NCBI GenBank assembly: GCA_036365145.1
Contig: JAEOAD010000024.1
Span: forward strand, 14,274,501-14,338,500
Direction: 5' to 3'
Length of the DNA: 64,000 nucleotides
Source: Orientallactaga sibirica
Taxonomy: Eukaryota > Chordata > Mammalia > Rodentia > Dipodidae
Shown here: piece by piece, positions 31,760 through 43,061 of the stretch
Numbering within the stretch: position 1 is the stretch's first letter
How the letters are laid out: each line of letters begins with the position of its first letter
The notes under the pieces: model-generated
Seen by the model: the letters and a program-made list of their open reading frames with translations, nothing else
What the model was told of the DNA's origin: nothing
Databases searched by the model: none
Position numbers and translations under genes: made by a program

Positions 31760-32229
31760 ACAGGTAGATTCTCATTGTACTTCAGGACTCATTTCATGCC
31801 TCATATCTCTTCCTCAACTAGAAAGTTCTTCAGTAGAACATTCTTTCTTTCAAAAAAGAACATATTTTCTACTACCATGTCAATTCATCTCCCTTTCAAC
31901 TTCAAGCCCAGGTAAATTAAAGCATTTGAATCATCTACCATGGGGAAAAATTGCAAATGTAAATTACTGTCTTACAACTCCTTACAGTTCCTCCTCTGAC
32001 TTGACTAAGATCAATGCGTAGAACAATATTCATTAAGAAATTCAGCAAATGAGAACGAGTTTAGCATGAGGTGCAGTGAAAGGAGCATCATTCTCAAAAA
32101 ATGTGAATACTTTCCTTCCTAAACTCTACATTCAGCAAACTCTATTCCTCTGAATATTGCATCAGCATATAATGATACTACATTTACTTTTCACATTTAT
32201 TTTCATTTATTTATTTATATTTATTTATT
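31760..32229. other. Single-copy DNA, no feature seen
   Basis: AT-rich sequence after the L1. It should contain the rest of the hAT fossil from 29250, but I could not follow it with confidence. Confidence 0.35.
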
Positions 32230-32231
32230 TA

Positions 32232-32370
32232 TTTGAGGTAAGGTTTCACTCTGGCTCAGGCTGACCTGAAATTAACTATGTAGTCTCAGGGTGTCCTCAA
32301 ACTCATGGTGATCCTCCTACCTCTGCCTCCTGAGTGCTGGGATTAAAGGTGTGTGCCACCAAGCCCAGCT
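32232..32370 (-). mobile_element. B1 SINE
   Basis: TTTGAGGTAAGGTTTCACTC, GTGTCCTCAAACTCATGGTG and GTGCCACCAAGCCCAGCTTT in minus orientation. Confidence 0.9.
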
Positions 32371-32585
32371 TTTTATTTATTTATTTATTTATTAGAGACA
32401 CAGAGAGGGAGAAAGAGACAGAGAGAATTAGAATGGGTGAGCGAGGGTCTCTAGCTACTGCAAATGAACTCCAGACACATGTACTACCATGTGCATCTGG
32501 CTGACATGGGACCTGGAGAACTGAATCTGTGTCCTTAGGCTTCACAGGCATGCGCTTTAACTGCTAAACCATTTCTCCAGCCCTA
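32371..32585 (-). mobile_element. DIP-type SINE
   Basis: TTTATTTATTTATTTATTTA, CTAGCTACTGCAAATGAACT and ACCATTTCTCCAGCCC, directly after the B1. CTATTTTCATTTATTT recurs on its right (32583-32598), resembling the TTTATTTTCATTTATTT left of the B1, so B1 and DIP may be one two-step insertion. Confidence 0.85.
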
Positions 32586-32726
32586 TTTTCATTTATTTGA
32601 TCATAAAGCCTGATTTACATATGAAACCCATAAAGGTCTCTTATGTCTTCTTTTAAAACAAAGAAATGTCTTGGAAGAGAAACTAACTTTAATGAGAAAG
32701 TTTGTTTCTTAAAATCAGACACCCAT

Positions 32727-32930
32727 GGACTGGGGAGATGGCTCAGTGGATAAAGGCTCTTGCTTGCAAAGTTTGCTGGTTCAGGTTTGATTCCCCAGTA
32801 TTCATGTAAAGCCAGACACATAAAGTGGTACATGCAGTTCATTTTCAGTAGCAAGAGGCCTGGCATGTCCATGCTCAGTTTCTCTCTCTCTCTCTCTTTC
32901 TCTTAAATAAATAAATATGTTTTTAAAAGA
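32727..32930 (+). mobile_element. DIP-type SINE
   Basis: GGACTGGGGAGATGGCTCAG, CCCAGTATTCATGTAAAGCC, CT run and AAATAAATAAATATG tail. Confidence 0.9.
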
Positions 32931-32939
32931 ACAGATATC

Positions 32940-34980
32940 TGTTTATTTTTAGACAGGTTAACAACAGAATTATAATTTTGAATCTCATGACATGTATGTT
33001 CTTTGATCTAAGGAGACATTATCTTTTAATATTTATTTTGAGAGATATGAGTGAATTGCTTTTGTCTTGTCTTTTAGGCAAGAAACATTAAATTCTTCCA
33101 CAGAGGGTAATCTAAGGCAGATGATGTTTCTAGAGAGAATATGAAGCTATCTCATCACCTCAGAACAACTGACATGATCTATCACCTCAGATATATTAAA
33201 ATGAGAAACACAAACACTGGATTCTTGAGAAAATGAAATCTAGAGGTCAGGACTAAATTTATTATTTGGAAGAGTGAAAATTGAGTTTAAAATAAATTCA
33301 TTAACTCCTGTACTACAGCAATCCACAGTTACCCTTCCAGAATTTTACCTGATGAGGTAAATATGACCTAATGTTCTAGAGGCTCGTTCTGTATGTGTGA
33401 TGACTGTGACATTGCCATGGATTCGAGCAAAATATTGTTTCTTTGGCACTGATCGTGTTATCATTACCATTATGCAATCTTAATTTTCAGAGAGTTTGAA
33501 TTAGAGAACCAGCAGCGTTTAGTGAAGTTCCTGTAAAATAATCCCATGAATCATTTACCTTTCTATTTCAAATTTTTGTCAGGAGGGTTATGGTCTTTTG
33601 TTATTTGGATATAAGAAATCACTTTTAAAATGTCAGGAAAACAAACATTCTTATAATGTTTTCTCCAACACCAGTGCCAAAGTGATCAAAATTCCTTATG
33701 ACATAAAAGTTGGAAGCATGTAATATTTTCTTTGTTTTGTCTTTAGTGTTACAAGGTGGTCTCTTTTTTCTTTTGTTTAATAATCAAATTTCCCAAGCCG
33801 GAAACTATTACTGTTTCATGCTTGGGTTCATAGTCACTTTGACCTTTTTACACAAAGAAGAAAAAAAAAATCAGTTCCAACCCACAAACCAGTGTTTTTA
33901 TTTTGAAGAAAAACAAACTTTTTGTTTCCATGAAAAGAGAAAAAAAAAAAAACAGAAAGAAAAAAAAGGAAGGGAAACTATAGCAAACAAATGTTCTGCA
34001 ATTCACAATTGCACGCTATTCACAATTAGGATGGTTATTATCAATTATTTGAGGTTTCTCCTGTGCCGTCTTGTCTGTATATTTTATGGGTGTCATTTTG
34101 TTTATTTTGCTTTGATTATTTTAGAATAAGCATAACATATAGTATGCCTGAGTGTGTAAGTTAATTTCAGGCCCAACCTTGCATCTCTCCACACCCTTTT
34201 ATCATAAAAGCTTCCATAGATCCCATAATAGAACACATAATGCTATGTGTTAAATGTGGTCACCTGAAGAAAATCTGAATTGTTTTCTCTACTTTTCTCC
34301 CAGTTGCGTCATTTATAATTATTCATTCATTTATTCATGCCACCAAAAATGTAGATCCTCATCAGATGCCAGGGGTAATACTTCTACCTTATTTTATCAT
34401 CTGTTTGATTTTGTGGTGTTGACATGTAGATCAGGAACCTGAGGCTCCAGACAGGGGATTGATCTAAAATTACATGAAGTAGTAAACAGGGCTCTGTGGT
34501 CTGATGATTTGCTAACAGAATGGATTTGTTTGGTGATTTAGGTCTTTGAATTGGTACATGATACAAGCAAAATTATTTAATAAGTTAATTATGTGAAAAA
34601 AAAACTGTGAAAGTGAAGTAATTGGGAGGCAGCTCTATGAACTCCTCTAAAATCAATACACAGTGAAATAATTGGTTTGTTTCAGCATGAGAATAAGAGC
34701 ATGCGTTTCTTAAATTCTTAGATTGTGTATTTGAGACAATTACCTGAAAAGTGAAGTGTTTGGTCAATGAAACAATTTTTTTTTTTTTTTGTTGCTATGT
34801 GCTATTGTGGTTTTGACTAATCTTTTTAGGGATTGTTTTGGCCTTACAAAGTGAACAGCCTTGGGAGGGTCTGGCGCTTCCTTCCTGTGTCCCTTCTCCG
34901 TGTAGTAGATTATGTATGTTATGTGGGTTTGACATTTTTTTAATAAGCTGCGTTACATTTCTTTAAATTTTTGAAAGCAC
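32940..34980. other. SINE-free single-copy stretch
   Basis: About 2 kb without B1, B4 or DIP. It holds an A-rich run (33865-33985) and a weak reverse MIR-like piece (34380-34505). A 139-codon plus frame at 33710-34129 is mostly low complexity. No gene called. Confidence 0.4.
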
Positions 34981-35085
34981 TTGTTTTTAAGTTTTTATTG
35001 TGAGAAAATAGAACATTAAATTTACCATTTGATCCATTTTGAAGCATGCAATCTGGTGGCATCTTGTACATTCACAATACTGTGT

Positions 35086-35465
35086 GTGATGGTTTGAATG
35101 TAAAATGTCCCCCGTCAATTCAAGTACCTGAGATTAAGTTTCCTACTTAGTCCTTAGCTGGTGAGCCTTTGGGAGGTAGATCCTTGCTGGAAGAGGTGGG
35201 TCACTGGGGGAAGGCTTTGAGGTTTATTGGTCCAGCCCTATGAGGCATTGAGAGTTAGCTCACTCACACTACTACTTCACTGCTGTCCTGACAAGACATG
35301 ATGCCCCAGCTGCCTGCTCTGCTATGCTTTCTCCACCATGATAAAATTTCCCCTTCAATCTGTAATAAACCCTTCTCCCTCCCATAAACTACTTGTGATG
35401 GAGTGTTTTGTCCTAGAAAAAGAGGGTACGTGCTACACGAGGTAACCCTAAGCAGTATTCGCTTG
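35086..35465 (+). mobile_element. Solo LTR, ERVL-MaLR type
   Basis: Starts TGTGATGGTTTGAATGTAAA, contains GGGTCACTGGGGGAAGGC and CTTTGAGGTTTATTGG, a CTCTGCTATGCTTTCTCC segment, and a polyadenylation-like CTGTAATAAACCCTTCTCCC. This layout is that of rodent MaLR LTRs (ORR1/MT type). No internal retroviral sequence adjoins. Confidence 0.65.
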
Positions 35466-35811
35466 CAGAATGTTTGACTCATCTCAAATATATACGTTAT
35501 ATATGTATACCCACTGTACAATACCTCCTCATTCTTCTTTAACATGTGACAACTGATAACATCCATTCAATGAAAAAAATCTGTGCATTTGGCTATTGTA
35601 GGAACTTCATGTAAGTGGAATCATATTTATCATAACATTTATCCATTTTTGTGTGTGGTTATTTCTAAGTTATAGCATGCAACATTCCTTTTTTAGAGTT
35701 GAATATTATTCCCTTTATGTAGATAGTACATTTGATTGATGAGCCCTTGGGTGATTTCTATACTTTGGCTACGGTCAGCAATGATGCTTAAGAATATTGG
35801 CATGCAAGTAT

Positions 35812-35973
35812 TCTTTTTTTTTTTTTTTTTTTTTTTTTGGTTTTTTGAGGTAGGGTTTCAGGCTATCCCAGGCTGACCTAGAATTCACTCTGTGGCCTTG
35901 AACTCACGGCAATCCTCCTATCTCTGCCTCCCAAGTGCTGGGATTAAAGATGTATGCCACCACACCCAGTCAT
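35812..35973 (-). mobile_element. B1 SINE with long TSD
   Basis: T-run, GAGGTAGGGTTTCAGGCTAT and GCCACCACACCCAGTCATG. AATATTGGCATGCAAGTATT before (from 35794) and AATATTGGTATGCATGTATT after (from 35976) mark the duplication inside the L1M. Confidence 0.9.
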
Positions 35974-36049
35974 GAATATTGGTATGCATGTATTCTTGAA
36001 GGCCTGGCTCTCCGTCCACATGTTCTTCTGTGTCAAGAGAAAATGACAG

Positions 36050-36172
36050 CTGGGCATGGTGGCATTGGAAAGGCTGAAGTGGGAGGATTGCTGAGAGTCC
36101 CAGGTCAGCTTTGTCTACACAGTGAATTCTAGGCCAGCCAGGGTTACACAGTGAGATGCTGTCTGGGGGTGT
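36050..36172 (+). repeat. B1-like SINE
   Basis: CAGCTGGGCATGGTGGCATT, AAGTGGGAGGATTGCTGAGA and TTCTAGGCCAGCCAGGGTTA. Its tail becomes the GGAA/GA-rich run at 36176-36245. Confidence 0.65.
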
Positions 36173-36175
36173 TGA

Positions 36176-36250
36176 GAAAGGAAGGAAGGAAGAAAGAAAA
36201 AGAAGAAAGAAGGAGGAGGAAGAGGAGGAAGGGAGGAGAGAGAGAACATC
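36176..36250. repeat. Purine-rich (GGAA/GAGGA)n tract
   Basis: Nearly uninterrupted purines on the plus strand in the tail of the preceding SINE. Confidence 0.85.
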
Positions 36251-37560
36251 AAATATAAAGGAATGGAACAATATATGTAGGAAAATTGTTAATAAAAACA
36301 TTTCAAAAAGAAACAGAAAGAGGAACTTGAGTTTTGGATGGACCTGGAGAGAGAGAGGAGAGAGAGAGAGAGAAATTCCTAATGTTTCTCTTTCTCACAG
36401 GACCACCACAGAAAGAAAGAGGCCAGTGTGGGAATGAACCTGTGTAGGTAGCTTTCTCCTGGGAGGTGGCTTTCTTTCTGCTCCCAAGGTCCTGGATGGA
36501 ATCTGCAGGAGGAATTCTAATCTCTAGGGCCCCTGTCACTTTCAATGCCTCTGGAAACTTATCTACTTACCAGCTTTAGGAGAACTCAGACAGCATTTAC
36601 ACATGACACATGTCATACTCCCTGTTTGCAATGGGCCAGCATTCTAGTTTTCCCACAACGTATTTTCTGACTTTTACCCTTAAAATAATGGTTCTCTTAG
36701 TGGGTGTGTCCACAAATTTTTTTAAAATAAAATATGTTCATGATTTATAATTCAAAGATTCCCCCAGATTGCTAGACCCATTTATCTAAAGGATGTGATC
36801 TTAAATTGGGAATCTTTGGTTTGTGTATAGTTCTATGATCCACCCAATAGGACTTCAGTCAAATCTAATCCTTGGCACCTTGAAATCAATTGACTTAGCT
36901 TTTCCTGACCTGAATGTTGGGCCTAGGTATTAGGTGCAACCTATGCAAATGGTTACAATGCATTCTGGGATAAAATAGCAGTGACATTTGCAGGTTAAAA
37001 TTCCTAAAGTGAATCAGAACATCAGACTGTTGATTTTTTTCAGGATGAATCACATCTTTTACCTGTGTTTAAAATACAAACCAGATATGGGAGATTTTAA
37101 AAACAATTAGCAATAGTTGTCATAATTAGGCACAAATGTATGGCAAAGAATGACATCCATCCTACTGTGTAGGTGAATACTGAATCAGACAAGTGCTGGG
37201 ATGCCAACAGGAAGCTGCTACCCTAACCTCTTCAATCCTTTCTGGCCAGTGGAATTTGTAGTGGGGAAATGAAAACATTGCTTTCTTTGGAGAATAGAAA
37301 GCAATGCTTTGGATAAAATGTCCAAAACCCACAATGAGGCCATGGCATTCATGACTTCACAGAGGCTTGTACCTGCACATCACTGGACCTGTTTACATGT
37401 TGTCAGGGATGATAGTTAAATAAAAAGACATCAAATGGAAAAGGGACAAGTTGGAAAGAAGGGGTCCAGTAGAAGAGGAATGGGGAGGAGGTACAAAAGA
37501 AAGTAATGGGAGGGGACTATGAACAAAATACATTATGTACATGTATGAAACTATCAATCA
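36251..37560. other. Single-copy DNA, no feature seen
   Basis: A short GA run at 36347-36374. Otherwise single copy, with no exon signal. Confidence 0.4.
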
Positions 37561-37589
37561 AAAGTTTTTTTTTTTTTGTTTTTTTTTTT

Positions 37590-37706
37590 TTATGCCGTGA
37601 GTTCGAGGCCACCCTGAGACTCAGTAGTGAATTCCAGCTCAGCCTGAGCTAAAGTGAGACCCTACCTGGAAAAACAAAAAACAAAACAAAACAAAACAAC
37701 AACAAC
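37590..37706 (+). mobile_element. B1 SINE, 5' truncated
   Basis: Begins within the B1 at GCCGTGAGTTCGAGGCCACC and ends in an ACAAAACAAA tail. A T-run (37564-37591) lies on its 5' side. Confidence 0.85.
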
Positions 37707-37854
37707 GAGTTTTTTTTTAATGTCCAAAGAAAATCAAACTTAAAAATGCTTTTTATTCTCTCTCTAATACCAAGGTTTTAGAAATTGTGCTAAGAAAAAT
37801 CTTGTGGTGTCTAATACAACTCTAGTGTTTTCATCCTACTATATACTATTTATA

Positions 37855-37855
37855 T

Positions 37856-37895
<40 letters not shown>
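37855..37895. repeat. (TTTA)n microsatellite
   Basis: About ten TTTA units directly before the repeat at 37904. Confidence 0.95.
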
Positions 37896-37903
37896 TAAAG
37901 ATA

Positions 37904-38260
37904 TTGTAGCAGACAGCTTCAGGTTAGCTGAGATGAACTTCCAAACACGCACAGTTATGGAGGAAGGGATATTTATTGAAGCTTACAGATCCAGGGGAAG
38001 TTCCATAATGGCCGAGGAAGCTGGCCTGCTTTTACAGGACTAGGCAAGAGAGAGAGAGAAAAGCCATAGCCAAAAGCCACACACCACAGCACACCTCAGG
38101 AACTCCAGCTGGGCACACTTTGCCTATCTTTAGATTGAAATCCTAAACCCACTACCACACCTTAAGATCCACCCAGTGACGCTGCCTCCAGCCAGGTGGC
38201 TGCAGATGCAAAATACAAGCTAATAAAACACTGAATATATTGGGGGACATCTATTCAAAG
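37904..38260 (+). repeat. Repeat family copy A (unnamed)
   Basis: TTGTAGCAGACAGCTTCAGG ... GGTTAGCTGAGATGAACTTC ... ATATTTATTGAAGCTTACAG ... CAGGGGAAGTTCCATAATGG, ending near GGGGGACATCTATTCAAA. It aligns through its first ~100 bases with 45754-46103. I do not know its name; a non-autonomous DNA element is my guess from the terminal sequence. Confidence 0.55.
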
Positions 38261-38369
38261 ATCTCTTCTTCCACTTTCATGATTCCTTTCATAGTTCTAT
38301 GACTTACACATTTTATCTCTATCTCTATGTTTCTCTCTCTCTATCTACTATCTTCATTATATTTTATTT

Positions 38370-38596
38370 TGTAACTTTTTATTATTTATTTATGTATTTG
38401 AGAGAGAGGGAGAGAAAGTGATAGAGAGAAAAAAAGGGGGAATGGGCATTGCAGGACCTCCAGTCATTGCAAATGAACGCCAGACACATGTGCCACCTTG
38501 TGTATATGGCTTATGTGACTATTGGGGAATGAAACCTGGGTCCTTAGGCTTTTCAGGAAAGTGCCTTAACCACTAAGCCATCTTTCCAACACTATA
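38370..38596 (-). mobile_element. DIP-type SINE
   Basis: TTTTATTATTTATTTATGTA, CTCCAGTCATTGCAAATGAA and GCCATCTTTCCAACAC. Moderately diverged. Confidence 0.85.
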
Positions 38597-38689
38597 ATCA
38601 TCATTTTACGTTGAAGTCCTCCATCTAGGATACAATGTGTTGTATTTATCTTTCTGAATCTGGCTTTTAAATCTCTTGATCTCATGAGA

Positions 38690-39350
38690 GAATTCACTAT
38701 GCACAACACAGTGAACTAGAGACTCTTAAGATTATATACATATGATACATTAATACTATAATAAGGGAGAAAGAATACAATGAACAATATTGCAACTAAC
38801 CATAAAAACCATCAGCAAAATCACAGGAATTTATAGACATCTGTCAACAATAACTTTAAGTGTACCTGGTCTCACATCACCTACAAAGAGATGCAGACTC
38901 TTTATAAATAAAAACACAACTTAATAAAAAAACACAACTAGATCCAATTATCCTCTGTCTATAAGAAACACATCTCACTGTTAAAATCACCTTCAGATTG
39001 AGAAATAAAAAATGGAAAGTTATCAAGCAGACAGAAGCCAAAAACAGCCTGACCTAAATGTTTTGCTATCTGATAAAGTAGACTTCAAATCAAAATTAAG
39101 GAGAAGAGATAAAGAAGATTACTACAGATTATTAAAGGGAACAATTCATTAAGAAGATTATATATTGGGCTGGAGAGATGGCTTAGCAGTTAAGGTGTTT
39201 GTCTGCAAAGCCAAAGGATCCCAGTTTGATTCTCCAGGGCCCACATAAGCCAGATGCACAAGGGGGCACATGCGTCTAGAGTTTGTTTGCAGTGACTGGA
39301 GGCCCTGGCATGCCCATTCTCTCTCTCTTTGCTTCTTTCTGTCTTTCAAA

Positions 39351-39398
<48 letters not shown>

Positions 39399-39510
39399 CT
39401 CTTTATATCTATTTGTATAAAGAAGATAATATATATATCCTGAACATTCAGGCTCCAAATTTTATAAAACAAACGGAAATAGATTGATCCAAATACAGTA
39501 TACATGAGTG
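38690..39510 (+). pseudogene. L1 ORF2 5' relic (endonuclease region), split by DIP
   Basis: AATAACTTTAAGTGTACCTG, AAGAAACACATCTCACTGTT, TCTGATAAAGTAGACTTCAA, AAGAAGATTATATATT and, after the SINE, AAGAAGATAATATATATATC then AAATTTTATAAAACAAACGG follow the start of L1 ORF2. Multiple frame breaks. The SINE sits at 39168-39418. Confidence 0.7.
39168..39418 (+). mobile_element. DIP-type SINE with (AAAT)n tail
   Basis: GGGCTGGAGAGATGGCTTAG head, tail (AAAT)n 39348-39396. AAGAAGAT(T/A)ATATAT before and after is the duplicated L1 target. About 21 extra bases (ATCTCTTTATATCTATTTG) lie between tail and right TSD. Confidence 0.85.
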
Positions 39511-39519
39511 ATTTTAAAA

Positions 39520-39632
39520 AAGATTTTAATTTATTCATTTGCCAAGTGGGGGGAATGGGCCACTCCAGGGCTTCTTACTACTGCAAATGAAATGTAGACA
39601 CATGCCACTTAGTGCATCTGGCTTGGAAAAAT
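39520..39632 (-). repeat. DIP-type SINE, partial
   Basis: TTTTAATTTATTCATTTGCC, CCAGGGCTTCTTACTACTGC and TAGTGCATCTGGCTTGG; the head half is absent. Confidence 0.7.
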
Positions 39633-39639
39633 AAAAATG

Positions 39640-40640
39640 ATTCATGTATTTTATAATGCTTTACTTACTATTTGTGTTTACATCTGCCTTTGGATCATTG
39701 TTTTAATTCTTGAAGACAGCCTTGTGACTTCATTATAGCAGGCTTATTAGAGGTCAATTTCCTTGTGTTTTCTGAGTCTGAAAATGTCTTAAATGTATCA
39801 GTGGAAATACTCAACAGTTATAACCCTGATTTCTTCCTTCCAGTTTTGCTTTGATAATTCAGCAGCAGTTTATGTATTTGCTGCTTTTTTGTAGGTAATT
39901 TGCCTCATATTTTTTTAATGATTCCTATGTTTGTTGCCTTGTTCATTATAAGATTTGCTTATTTTTATAGATATTTTACAGCATAATTCATTATTTATAT
40001 ATGTATATTTGTATCTGATGCATATTTGATTATACATCAAGGTATAGATTTCTATTTATTTACCATGCCTGGGATTTATTGGAGTTCTTTTTTTGCATGT
40101 TTGTGTGTGATGTGTATGCATGTGTATGTATCCATGTACATATCTGTGTGGGTTATGAAGGGAAGAAGTTAACTTTGGGTATTTTCCTTGATCACTCCCC
40201 ATCGTATTTATTAAGACAGAGTCTTTCACTTGAACCCAGACTTTCCTGATTCAGCTAATCTTGCTAGCCAGCTTGCCCCAGGGATCCCTTACCTCCAAAT
40301 CCCTAATGCTTTGATTATAGATACATATCATGACCACCTGATATTTTCATGAGTGATGGGGGTGCTGGGGATCCCAACCCTGCTCCTCAAATTTGGGTGG
40401 CAAGAACTGTATCCACTGGGCCCTCTGGACTTCTTAATTCTGAAAGTTTATGTTTTATCAGTTCTGGAAAGTTTCAGACAATATTTCTTTAAATATAACC
40501 TTAATCACATTTTTATCCCATTATAAGTATGCAAGATGTTTTACCTTCAAAAATACCAAAGTATTTCCCCATGCTTCTTGAAAAGCAAAGGTTATGTTAT
40601 CATTTTATTATGTAAAGGTATTTGTTGTTTCCTATTTCTT
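39640..40640 (-). repeat. Old L1M-type fragment, interrupted by B4
   Basis: TCTGAGTCTGAAAATGTCTT (left of the B4) and TTCTGGAAAGTTTCAGACAA with TATTTCTTTAAATATAACCT (right of it) resemble antisense L1M sequence known in all placentals. Weak but ordered. Confidence 0.45.
40180..40438 (-). repeat. B4 SINE
   Basis: AAGACAGAGTCTTTCACTTG, GCTTGCCCCAGGGATCCCTT, GGGGGTGCTGGGGATCCCAA and GTATCCACTGGGCCCTCTGG in minus-strand B4 order. Confidence 0.7.
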
Positions 40641-40659
40641 GTTCACTTATTAAATATTA

Positions 40660-40765
40660 TTTAGCAACACCTCAAAAGGAATACTGTACCCTCCACTGGG
40701 TGTTGAATATACATTGTTGAATAAGAAAGAAACAGTTTCTGTCCTCATAGATTTTAACACCTAAA
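40660..40765 (-). repeat. L2 LINE 3' fragment
   Basis: CTCCACTGGGTGTTGAATAT and AGTTTCTGTCCTCATAGATT follow reverse L2 3' sequence. Confidence 0.4.
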
Positions 40766-40804
40766 ATGTTAATAATGAAATAACATCAACATAAGAAAAG
40801 AAAT

Positions 40805-40908
40805 ACAGTGAGCATGGCAGCACATGCCTGTAATCTCAGTACTTCAGAGGCTAAGACAAGTGGATCATGAGTTTGAGCTACATAGATCCTATCTCAAAAC
40901 AAAAATAT
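40805..40908 (+). repeat. B1 SINE, older type
   Basis: GAGCATGGCAGCACATGCCT, GTAATCTCAGTACTTCAGAG and GATCCTATCTCAAAACAAAA. Confidence 0.7.
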
Positions 40909-41076
40909 TACCACAGACTGTATGGCTTGAGATAACCTCTTTTTGTTTATACACAGCAGGTGCCAGTTACCATGCTAATCACTTATTTTTACAAGGTAAA
41001 ACTCCAAATGGCTCATTTAGGCACATAAACTTTTGACATTCTCATCTTAGTCTTTTAAAACTTTTTTAGTGGTGGA

Positions 41077-41082
41077 GTGTGT

Positions 41083-41134
<52 letters not shown>
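41077..41134. repeat. (TG)n microsatellite
   Basis: About 24 uninterrupted GT units, at the TG-rich end of the following B4. Confidence 0.95.
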
Positions 41135-41136
<2 letters not shown>

Positions 41137-41438
41137 CAGATGCATGCACCCCATGAGGAGGATGGAGGAAAACATTGGTATCCTCCTCTATTGCCCTTTG
41201 GCATTATTTCCCTGAGACTGAGTCTCCCACTGAACCTGGAGCTGCCTGTTTTCAGTTAGACTGGCTGAGCAGGGAGCACCAGTGACACTCAGTCTCTACC
41301 CCACTCAGTGCTGGTATTACAGGCGTGTGTGACTGTGATGCCCATTGATCTTCACCTGCATGATGGAGATTGAATTTACATCCTCAGGTTTGCATAGCAA
41401 GCACTCTTTCATGCTTAGCCATCCCCTCGTCCCTCAGC
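41135..41438 (-). repeat. B4 SINE
   Basis: GAGACTGAGTCTCCCACTGA, GTGCTGGTATTACAGGCGTG, TTTACATCCTCAGGTTTGCA and TGCTTAGCCATCCCCTCGTC. Confidence 0.75.
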
Positions 41439-42102
41439 CTTCTTTTCCAGAGTAACCACCTATATTCTAATCCACCCCTCCACCCAACCTTGAACTACTC
41501 AACATTTTCCATAAACAACAGCCTCCTCCCATGAGCCTACTTTCTATTCCTTGGAAAATCCTACTGTTTCATAAATAATCCAATTTTACTTTCCTTATCA
41601 AGTGTTATAAATTTCTGAAGTTGTAAGTTTTTCCTTTCTTTGTGCCTCGTAACTATTTATTCAAATCTATACACAGTTATTCCTCCATATTTGTTGGTTT
41701 CACATCCATGGATCACACCAACTAGGCATGGAAAATATTTTATCTATGTTAAACATATACGGACTTATCCTTGTCATTATTCCTACTGTCATTGTCTCGG
41801 TGTTCATGGGGAATTGGTTGTAAGACTTCTAGAGTACCCAAATCTATGGAACTGTGAGATAACTGTAGTAGAAATTTCTGTTTCTAATCTAAATGTTACA
41901 ACATCTATTTAGATTTAGCAAATGGAACTCATCCATGTGAAACAAACCCCTGTCAAATTGGAAATGTATATGAAAGAGTAGTTTTTAGGAAACTGGTCAT
42001 TAGGAAACAAAGGACAATGATTCCTGAGATATATGAGTCAATTATGTAATCACTGAGAGACTTCCACCTTATGCCTGGAGAGCACTTACAGACTATTGCA
42101 GA

Positions 42103-42158
<56 letters not shown>

Positions 42159-42690
42159 GAAGTCTGAAGCCCACCAATCTCACTGAGTTGAGGAACCTCA
42201 CCTGAAAGACAGGTGGCTGGAGTTCTCAAGACTACACATGAGAAATCAGTATAAAAGGAGAATGTTGGAGGTATGCAAAGGACCTCCCTTTAATATCCAA
42301 CTGAGTACTGGCCAGGACGCTGCTTAAAGCTTGGAGAAAAAAAAATCCTGAAAGTTTTAGAAGTAATAGTGTCTGACTCCAACTTGGTTCATTCATGGAG
42401 GGTCTTGCTCATCAGTAGTGACACCTGGATTGAGTTTAGTTTTCCGCTGTGCCAATCCCAGGGCGTGGTAACCCTAGATCACACTCTGAGGCAGGGGGTT
42501 CTTAGATTTTTTTTCCACTCAAGATTCCTTTTCAGCCTGGGAAATTTGTACATGTCCTTGGATATATGAAATAAATAAACCATCTATTGATGAAATGGTA
42601 TAAATAAACTTAATTGTTAAAAATTTTCATTTTTTTGCATGTGTGGTGTGCATGCCTATCAATGAATGTGCATGTGTGTTGAGCCTAACG
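41439..42690. other. Single-copy DNA with (GA)n tract
   Basis: A pure AG run of about 25 units at 42105-42155, not linked to a recognisable SINE. Nothing else was recognised. Confidence 0.5.
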
Positions 42691-42696
42691 GGTGAT

Positions 42697-42912
42697 GCCA
42701 GGTGACTTCCCCCATCACTGTTCACTTTATTCACTGTGACAACGTGTCACACTTGAGCTCAGAGCTAGTCTAGATTGCCAGCCTGTCAAGTGATCCCTTA
42801 TGTCTGCTTCCTGAGTTCTAGGGTTACAAGTGGGTCAGCATGCCTGCCCAGCGTTCATGTGGGTGTGGGGGATCCTGGTCCCCATGTTTGTGTAGCATGA
42901 GCTTTTTTTTTG
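42697..42912 (-). repeat. B4 SINE, diverged
   Basis: GCCAGGTGACTTCCCCCATC, CTGAGTTCTAGGGTTACAAG and GGGGGATCCTGGTCCCCATG follow reverse B4 order. Confidence 0.5.
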
Positions 42913-43061
42913 CACATCCAGAGTAGCCCATCACACACCTCTTTCTCAAAGTGTCTTGTTACCAATTTCCCAATCATTCCAAGTCCCCAGTCATCCAGCC
43001 AAACCATTGGCCACAGACCATAAATTGGTGCAACTCATATATGACCATTTTTTCTTCCAGG

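Larger units (their letters stand above)
34988..36015 (-). repeat. Old L1M-type 3' end, twice interrupted
   Basis: Left part 34988-35085 (TTTATTGTGAGAAAATAGAA, CATCTTGTACATTCACAATA), middle 35466-35811 (TGTAAGTGGAATCATATTTA, CTATACTTTGGCTACGGTCA) and a short right part match the antisense of mammalian-wide L1 3' sequence. An LTR and a B1 interrupt it. Confidence 0.65.

Noticed and set aside
35086..35465. Intact endogenous retrovirus
   Set aside because: Only an LTR is present, with no gag, pol or env sequence next to it; the same holds for 46770-47112.
36156..36437. Lys/Glu-rich plus-strand ORF
   Set aside because: Composition is caused by the purine-rich simple repeat.
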